Made by a program: the position numbers and the translations under genes
Part shown: piece after piece, positions 5,582 to 9,362 of the stretch
Layout of the letters: each line of letters starts with the position of its first letter
Position numbering within the stretch: the stretch's first letter is position 1
Assembly: GCA_964496725.1 (NCBI GenBank)
Contig: CAZCAS010000045.1
Span: 1 to 9,362 of the forward strand
Origin: JAZGHN01 sp964496725
Lineage (GTDB): Bacteria > Chloroflexota > Dehalococcoidia > Dehalococcoidales > E44-bin46
Direction of reading: 5' to 3'
Length of the DNA: 9,362 nt
The notes under the pieces: model-generated
The model's database searches: none
Seen by the model: the letters and a program-made list of their open reading frames with translations, nothing else
What the model was told of the DNA's origin: nothing

Positions 5582-6484
5582 ATGGCTAAGAGGTTTTATT
5601 ATGGTGGGCAGGCAGTTATTGAAGGGGTTATGATGCGGGGGCGGCAGGTGGCGGTAGTTGCTATGCGCCGACCTAACGGAGAGGTGGTTGTAAACCCTCA
5701 GGCACTACTTGGTATCTCTACTAGTAAGGCGAGGAGAATCCCGTTGATTCGGGGTGTGGTTGTCTTGATTGAGTCCATGTTTCTGGGCATTAAGGCTTTA
5801 CTCCACTCGGCCAACCTCGCTATGGAAGAAGAGGAAGGGGAAAAGGAAAAGCTTAGTGGAGGGGTAGCTGGGGGGGCGATGGCTGGGTCGATAGCTTTTA
5901 TTGTTGCTCTTTTCTTTCTAGCACCCCTCTTCCTCACTAATTTGGTGGGTGGTTATATTCAATCGTCTATCGTATTCCATTTGATAGAGGGCTTCATCCG
6001 ACTGGGTATTTTTATTGTCTATCTGAAGCTGATGACATTGTCCTCCAGCATTAGGCGGGTGTTTGCTTATCATGGTGCCGAGCATAAGGTGGTGAATGCT
6101 TATGAGGCTGGTATTCCCTTGGAGATTGAGGCGGTGAAGAAGTATAGTACGGCTCATGTGCGTTGCGGCACCAGTTTCCTCTTTGTTGTTTTGATTATAG
6201 CCATCATCGTCTTTGCCCTTGTTGGTCGCCCCTCGTTGTGGGTGATGGTGCTATCGCGGGTGGTACTCATCCCTGCTATTGCCGCTCTTGGCTATGAGGC
6301 GACCTACTTTGGTGCCCGACATTCCAACAGCAGGTTTATTAGAGCTCTTCTCACTCCAGGATTATGGTTGCAGAGTTTGACCACTCGGGAGCCTGATGAT
6401 GACCAGCTTGAGGTTGCCCTGTCGGCATTAAAGAGGGTGGTGGAGATTGATGAGGTTGAGGAGGTAGCTCAGGCTTCGTCTTGA
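5582..6484 (+). CDS. DUF1385 (YqhQ-type) integral membrane protein
   Basis: The 300-residue protein is of the DUF1385/COG3872 family (YqhQ in Bacillus), whose molecular function is not established. The N-terminus has the family's YYGGQAVIEGVMMRG (6-20). An acidic linker EEEEGEKEK (82-90) precedes hydrophobic segments at roughly 97-121, 135-152, 198-216 and 222-240. The conserved YHGAEHKVVNAYE (163-175), VRCGTSF (193-199) and GYEATYFGARH (237-247) are intact. The His/Glu/Cys content of these motifs hints at a metal or catalytic site, but this is inference. The C-terminal tail is acidic. AAAGGGG (5569-5575) lies 6 bases before ATG. The location just after rpmE is a recurring neighbourhood for this family. 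The gene has no room for its own promoter after the terminator, so expression should depend on read-through or a promoter inside rpmE. It converges with hisI across 8 bases. Confidence 0.9.
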   Translation: MAKRFYYGGQAVIEGVMMRGRQVAVVAMRRPNGEVVVNPQALLGISTSKARRIPLIRGVVVLIESMFLGIKALLHSANLAMEEEEGEKEKLSGGVAGGAMAGSIAFIVALFFLAPLFLTNLVGGYIQSSIVFHLIEGFIRLGIFIVYLKLMTLSSSIRRVFAYHGAEHKVVNAYEAGIPLEIEAVKKYSTAHVRCGTSFLFVVLIIAIIVFALVGRPSLWVMVLSRVVLIPAIAALGYEATYFGARHSNSRFIRALLTPGLWLQSLTTREPDDDQLEVALSALKRVVEIDEVEEVAQASS

Positions 6485-6492
6485 GGACTTGA

Positions 6493-6834
6493 CTATATAT
6501 CTTGTTCGGTCAGCGTCTCAAAGAAACAGGTCTTGTTGCCAGTGTGGCATACCGGCCCCATGGGTTGCCCAGAAATAAGGATGGTATCGCTGTCACAGTC
6601 CTTTCGTATTGAACATACCTTGATGCGGTTGCCTGAGGTCTCACCCTTGTGCCATAGCTTCTTCCGGCTACGGCTGTAGAACCAAGCTTCACCGCTGGAT
6701 AAGGTTCGGCGTAGTGCTTCCTCGTTCATATAAGCCAGCATCAGCACCTCGCCAGTATCGGCATCCTGAACTATGGCTGGGATAAGCCCCTTTTCGTTAA
6801 ACTTTATATTCTTCAACCTCTTTGCCTTTCTCAA
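6493..6834 (-). CDS. hisI: phosphoribosyl-AMP cyclohydrolase HisI
   Basis: HisI opens the adenine ring of phosphoribosyl-AMP, step three of histidine synthesis. The 113-residue product carries FNEKGLIPAIVQDADTGEVL (12-31), LAYMN, WFYSRSR, LWHKGETSGN (60-69), CxxDCDxD and GPVCHTGxxxCF, giving the Zn and Mg ligands of the family. It is a stand-alone HisI without a fused HisE. The start is unclear. TTG 6834 overlaps the hisA stop (TTGA), which suggests coupling. TTG 6816 gives a closer match to typical N-termini and has AAAGG 8 bases upstream. An ATA at codon 10, nine bases after AAGAGG, is a more speculative option given the ATC start proposed for hisA. The gene is second in a hisA-hisI pair and is tail to tail with the DUF1385 gene with no terminator visible between them. 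Confidence 0.95.
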   Translation of the reverse strand: MRKAKRLKNIKFNEKGLIPAIVQDADTGEVLMLAYMNEEALRRTLSSGEAWFYSRSRKKLWHKGETSGNRIKVCSIRKDCDSDTILISGQPMGPVCHTGNKTCFFETLTEQDI

Positions 6835-7544
6835 TCTGCAGTGGCTATGGCTTGTTTCAGATCGATGTCTCCGGTATAAAGTGCCTTGCCTATTATGGCG
6901 CCTTCTACGCCGAGCTGCTTCAACATTTTAACGTGGGTTAGTGATGAGATGCCACCGGCGGCGATGATGGGTAGTTTGAAGGTGTAAACTAGGTCTGCGA
7001 TAGCGGTAAAATTAGGCTCGGTTAGAGTGCCATCACGGCTGATATCGGTATAGATAAAACGCCTGACCCCTAGCTCAATCATTGACCTGATGAATTCTGT
7101 GGCTTTTATGGTTGTTTGTTCACGCCAGCCATGTGTGGCGACATCTCCTTCGTGGGCGTCAACGCTTACAATTATAGATTCCCTGAAGCTGCGGCACGCC
7201 TCTTTGACCAGTTGGGGGTCCTCCACAGCAGATGTCCCCAGAATTATGCGCTCTATGCCGGCTTTAAGTAGTTGCTTTATCGTTTCCAGGTCACGAATGC
7301 CGCCACCCAGCTGGGTAGGTATTAGTAACACGCTTGCTATTTGGGCAATAATGTCCAGATTGCAGACTTCACCTTTGACAGCACCGTCAAGGTCAACGAT
7401 GTGTAATTTCGGTGCTCCATGTGATTGCCACTCCAAAGCCATCTCTACAGGATCAGCAGAGTATATAGTTTCCTGGGCATAGTCACCCTGATAGAGGCGG
7501 ACACACCTGCCTTGTCTGAGGTCTATAGCAGGGATTATTTCGAT
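6831..7544 (-). CDS. hisA: HisA (ProFAR isomerase), probable ATC start
   Basis: HisA isomerises ProFAR to PRFAR in histidine synthesis, using a beta/alpha barrel. From ATC 7544 the protein has 237 residues, normal for the family, and starts IEIIPAIDLRQGRCVRLYQG with catalytic Asp8. Further on come HIVDLDGA (48-55), GGGIRD, VSVDAHEG with D129 as the second acid, YTDISRDGTL (165-174) and AAGGISS. The first ATG (7442) would delete 34 residues including strand beta-1 and Asp8, so it cannot be the true start. Upstream of ATC the frame has no ATG, GTG or TTG before an in-frame TAG. AAAGGAG (7556-7562) precedes it with 11 bases between, slightly long. ATC initiation is therefore inferred; a one-base assembly error at the start codon is the alternative. 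hisI follows with a 4-base overlap and no hisF between. Confidence 0.93.
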   Translation of the reverse strand: MEIIPAIDLRQGRCVRLYQGDYAQETIYSADPVEMALEWQSHGAPKLHIVDLDGAVKGEVCNLDIIAQIASVLLIPTQLGGGIRDLETIKQLLKAGIERIILGTSAVEDPQLVKEACRSFRESIIVSVDAHEGDVATHGWREQTTIKATEFIRSMIELGVRRFIYTDISRDGTLTEPNFTAIADLVYTFKLPIIAAGGISSLTHVKMLKQLGVEGAIIGKALYTGDIDLKQAIATAD

Positions 7545-7555
7545 AGTATTCCTAT

Positions 7556-7562
7556 CTCCTTT
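7556..7562 (-). promoter_or_regulatory. Shine-Dalgarno site for hisA, supporting a start near ATC 7544
   Basis: AAAGGAG on the minus strand is followed by ATAGGAATACT (7555-7545) and then ATC. It is the only good ribosome-binding sequence upstream of the HisA homology, and none of the canonical start codons sits in frame behind it. Confidence 0.6.
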
Positions 7563-7574
7563 CTGCTACCAACT

Positions 7575-7604
7575 ATCATATCACTGTTTTTGCTATGAGA
7601 ACAA
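7575..7604 (-). promoter_or_regulatory. promoter for hisA-hisI
   Basis: On the minus strand, TTGTTC (7604-7599) is a partial -35. An 18-base spacer leads to TATGAT (7580-7575), preceded by TGA, giving an extended -10. The predicted start near 7568 leaves a leader of about 24 bases that includes the Shine-Dalgarno sequence. The weak -35 keeps confidence moderate. Confidence 0.55.
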
Positions 7605-7625
7605 TATCTCCTGCTGACTCATTTC

Positions 7626-7654
7626 TTGACATGGACTGGTGAGGTTGTTAGACT
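7626..7654 (+). promoter_or_regulatory. promoter for cobO and the FBP aldolase/phosphatase gene
   Basis: TTGACA (7626-7631) is followed after exactly 17 bases by TAGACT (7649-7654), with TGT immediately before it (extended -10). The predicted start near 7661 gives a leader of about 56 bases to the TTG start at 7717. It is divergent from the hisA promoter. No riboswitch is recognisable in this short leader, notably no room for a cobalamin riboswitch. Confidence 0.65.
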
Positions 7655-7716
7655 TTCACCACTGTTATCTTATTATTTTGTTGTTCGGTTACTCAATTTT
7701 AGGTTAGGGGTTTTCA

Positions 7717-8280
7717 TTGACGGAACAGATCTCTCCACAGCGCTCACTGTCACAGCCCTTCACTAGGGGCTTGGTTCAGGTTGTCACTGGCGATGGCAAG
7801 GGTAAGACCACATCTGCGCTGGGGGCAACAGTCCGAGCTCTAGGTCATGGCCTGAAAGTCTATTTTATTTGCTTTATGAAGGGTGATTACCCTTATGGAG
7901 AGTGGAACATTCTCTCTCAGTTACCTAATTTTGATGTAGTTAGGTGTGGCAGTAGGGAATTCATTAACCCTGAGAATATCAAGACGGAAGACAGAGAGCA
8001 GGCAAGGAAAGCGCTGGCGCTTGCCCATGAGGCGGTGGTTAGTGGCAAATATGACTTGGTGGTGCTGGATGAGGTTAATATAGCAGTAGCCTGGAAGCTG
8101 GTAGCATTAGATGATGTGATTAAGCTTATTAATGATAAGCCACGAAATGTGGAGCTTATCCTCACCGGCCGTAAGGCTGATGGCAAGTTAGTTCAACTGG
8201 CAGACTTGGTTACCGAGTGCCGCAAAATTAAGCACCCGTATGAGAAAGGGATAAAGGCGCGGCGGGGGATTGAATATTAA
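7717..8280 (+). CDS. cobO: corrinoid adenosyltransferase, CobO/BtuR type
   Basis: The enzyme transfers the adenosyl group of ATP to reduced corrinoids, making adenosyl-cobamides during synthesis or salvage in the cytoplasm. The 187-residue protein has the CobO P-loop GDGKGKTT (25-32), FMKGDYPYGEW (53-63), VLDEVN (116-121), LTGRKA (149-154) and the family's ending HPYEKGIKARRGIEY. The start is TTG 7717, with TTAGGGG ending 6 bases upstream and no ATG nearby that keeps the P-loop and its preceding strand. The 24-base gap to the next gene carries only that gene's ribosome-binding site, so the two are probably co-transcribed. The functional link between corrinoid activation and FBP metabolism is not obvious; co-location may be incidental. 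A corrinoid salvage enzyme fits an organism using cobamide enzymes. Confidence 0.95.
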   Translation: MTEQISPQRSLSQPFTRGLVQVVTGDGKGKTTSALGATVRALGHGLKVYFICFMKGDYPYGEWNILSQLPNFDVVRCGSREFINPENIKTEDREQARKALALAHEAVVSGKYDLVVLDEVNIAVAWKLVALDDVIKLINDKPRNVELILTGRKADGKLVQLADLVTECRKIKHPYEKGIKARRGIEY

Positions 8281-8304
8281 TCAAATTTTATAAAGGAGGG
8301 AATT

Positions 8305-9362
8305 ATGAAGATCACGTTTAGTGTAATTAAGGCTGATATTGGTGGTTATGTGGGGCATTCCGACTCTCATCCCTTTGTCTTAGCCAAGGCTGATGAGTGG
8401 ATGACTAGAGCTCAGGGAGAGGGGATGTTGATTGATTATCATGTAACCAAGTGTGGCGATGACCTGCAGTTAATTATGACCCACCAGCAAGGTGTGGATA
8501 ATAAGAAAATACATAAATTGGCGTGGGACACTTTTGTTGATTGTACTAAGGTAGCTAGAAGTTTAAAATTGTATGGCGCTGGGCAGGATTTGCTCTCGGA
8601 CGCCTTTTCCGGCAATGTTAAAGGGATGGGGCCTGGGGTGGCTGAGATGGAGTTTGAGGAGCGTGTTGCTGAGCCTATTATTGTGTTCATGGCTGATAAG
8701 ACCTCGGCTGGGGCTTGGAATATGCCCTTGTATAAAATTTTTGCTGACCCGTTTAATACTATTGGATTGGTTATTGCCCCCAATATGCATACTGGTTTTG
8801 CCTTCGAAGTGCATGATGTCAAGGAACATAAGAAGATAATTCTTAATGCCCCGGAAGAGATTTATGACATGCTCGTTTTTATGGGGGCGCCTTCGCGTTA
8901 TGCGGTAAAATCGGTCTCTCATCGAGAGACCAACGAGATAGCTGCGGTATCTTCTACCCAGCGTTTGTCCTTCATTGCCGGGCGATATGTAGGGAAGGAC
9001 GATCCGGTATGTATCGTGCGTTCTCAGGGTCAGTTCCCCGCGGTAGGAGAGGTTCTGGAGCCGTTTACTCTGCCATTGCTGGTAGAGGGGTGGATGCGTG
9101 GCTCTCATCATGGTCCTCTCATGCCAGTGGCTGTTGAGGACGGAACCCCTAGCCGTTTCGACGGACCGCCCCGGGTTATTGCCCTTGGTTTTCAACTCTC
9201 TGATGGCAAGCTTATTGGGCCTAGGGATATGTTTAAAGATAAGTCGTTTGATAATGCTCGTCAGCAAGCCAACGATGTTGCTGATTATCTTCGCCGTCAT
9301 GGTCCTTTCGAACCCCACCGCCTGCCTTTGGAGGAGATGGAATATACCACTATGTCCCAGGT
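8305..9362 (+). CDS. bifunctional FBP aldolase/phosphatase (class V FBPase), 3' truncated by window
   Basis: This single enzyme condenses triose phosphates to fructose-1,6-bisphosphate and dephosphorylates it to fructose-6-phosphate, a unidirectional gluconeogenic route typical of Archaea and some deep-branching bacteria. The visible 352 residues cover nearly the whole protein. The N-terminus MKITFSVIKADIGG includes D11, with H18 in VGHSD. CGDD (50-53), LYGAGQDLLSDAFSGN (89-104), ADKT (130-133) and GRYVGKDDP (226-234) follow. Y228 and K231 match the Tyr and Schiff-base Lys described for the Thermoproteus enzyme, offset by one. The acidic residues D11, D52, D53, D131 and D232 match the metal-binding set known from archaeal structures. 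GSHHGPLMPV and the near-terminal PHRLPLEEMEYTT are also conserved. AAGGAGGG (8293-8300) lies 4 bases before ATG 8305. The frame stays open to the window end; perhaps 10-50 residues are missing. Confidence 0.95.
   Translation, partial: MKITFSVIKADIGGYVGHSDSHPFVLAKADEWMTRAQGEGMLIDYHVTKCGDDLQLIMTHQQGVDNKKIHKLAWDTFVDCTKVARSLKLYGAGQDLLSDAFSGNVKGMGPGVAEMEFEERVAEPIIVFMADKTSAGAWNMPLYKIFADPFNTIGLVIAPNMHTGFAFEVHDVKEHKKIILNAPEEIYDMLVFMGAPSRYAVKSVSHRETNEIAAVSSTQRLSFIAGRYVGKDDPVCIVRSQGQFPAVGEVLEPFTLPLLVEGWMRGSHHGPLMPVAVEDGTPSRFDGPPRVIALGFQLSDGKLIGPRDMFKDKSFDNARQQANDVADYLRRHGPFEPHRLPLEEMEYTTMSQ

Noticed and set aside
6831..7442. HisA starting at the first ATG
   Set aside because: This would remove beta-1 and catalytic Asp8 although the upstream frame encodes them perfectly.
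7661..7716. Cobalamin riboswitch in the cobO leader
   Set aside because: The predicted leader is only about 56 bases, too short for that class, and no B12-box-like motif is visible.
8563..9318. 251-codon open frame on the minus strand
   Set aside because: It lies wholly opposite the FBP aldolase/phosphatase gene, whose conserved motifs run through the entire stretch. The minus-strand product has no recognisable domain.

Overview
The window looks like chromosomal core DNA from an anaerobic bacterium, most likely a Dehalococcoidia-type member of the Chloroflexota. This is an inference from gene content: an AmmeMemoRadiSam system, an archaeal-type bifunctional FBP aldolase/phosphatase, a corrinoid adenosyltransferase, a YqhQ-type DUF1385 protein beside rpmE, and a CATTGCGAGG...GAAGCAATCT palindromic repeat. 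No marker gene settles the taxonomy. Nothing points to a phage or plasmid. The only accessory-looking part is the left edge.

Layout. Bases 1-210 are non-coding and repeat-rich: a 23-bp tandem repeat, two REP-like palindromes in opposite orientation and a small hairpin. An AT-rich AlbA_2/Schlafen-type gene follows (211-1395, minus). Next is a two-gene minus-strand operon (1548-3895) encoding a Memo-AMMECR1 fusion and its radical SAM partner, which together form a complete AmmeMemoRadiSam system of unknown biochemical role. A compact divergent promoter region with a perfect 12-bp palindrome (3927-3938) separates it from coaE (plus). A strong promoter then drives rplU-rpmA-rpmE, which ends in an intrinsic terminator at 5535-5565. 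The DUF1385 membrane protein gene starts only 16 nt past that terminator. It converges on a minus-strand hisA-hisI pair (6493-7544). A second divergent promoter region (7545-7716) separates hisA from cobO and the archaeal-type FBP aldolase/phosphatase gene, which runs off the right end.

Most notable observation: two housekeeping genes appear to lack an ATG, GTG or TTG start. rplU aligns to its family only if translation starts at ATT (4677). Its promoter places the transcript start downstream of the only canonical alternative. hisA needs ATC (7544) to include its catalytic Asp8, and an in-frame stop lies just upstream. Both have Shine-Dalgarno sequences and short leaders. A conventional gene caller would misplace both starts.

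How the genes work together: CoaE finishes CoA synthesis; L21, L27 and L31 are 50S ribosomal proteins; HisA and HisI are histidine-pathway enzymes; CobO activates corrinoids; the FBP enzyme supports gluconeogenesis. The AmmeMemoRadiSam pair is the least understood module here.
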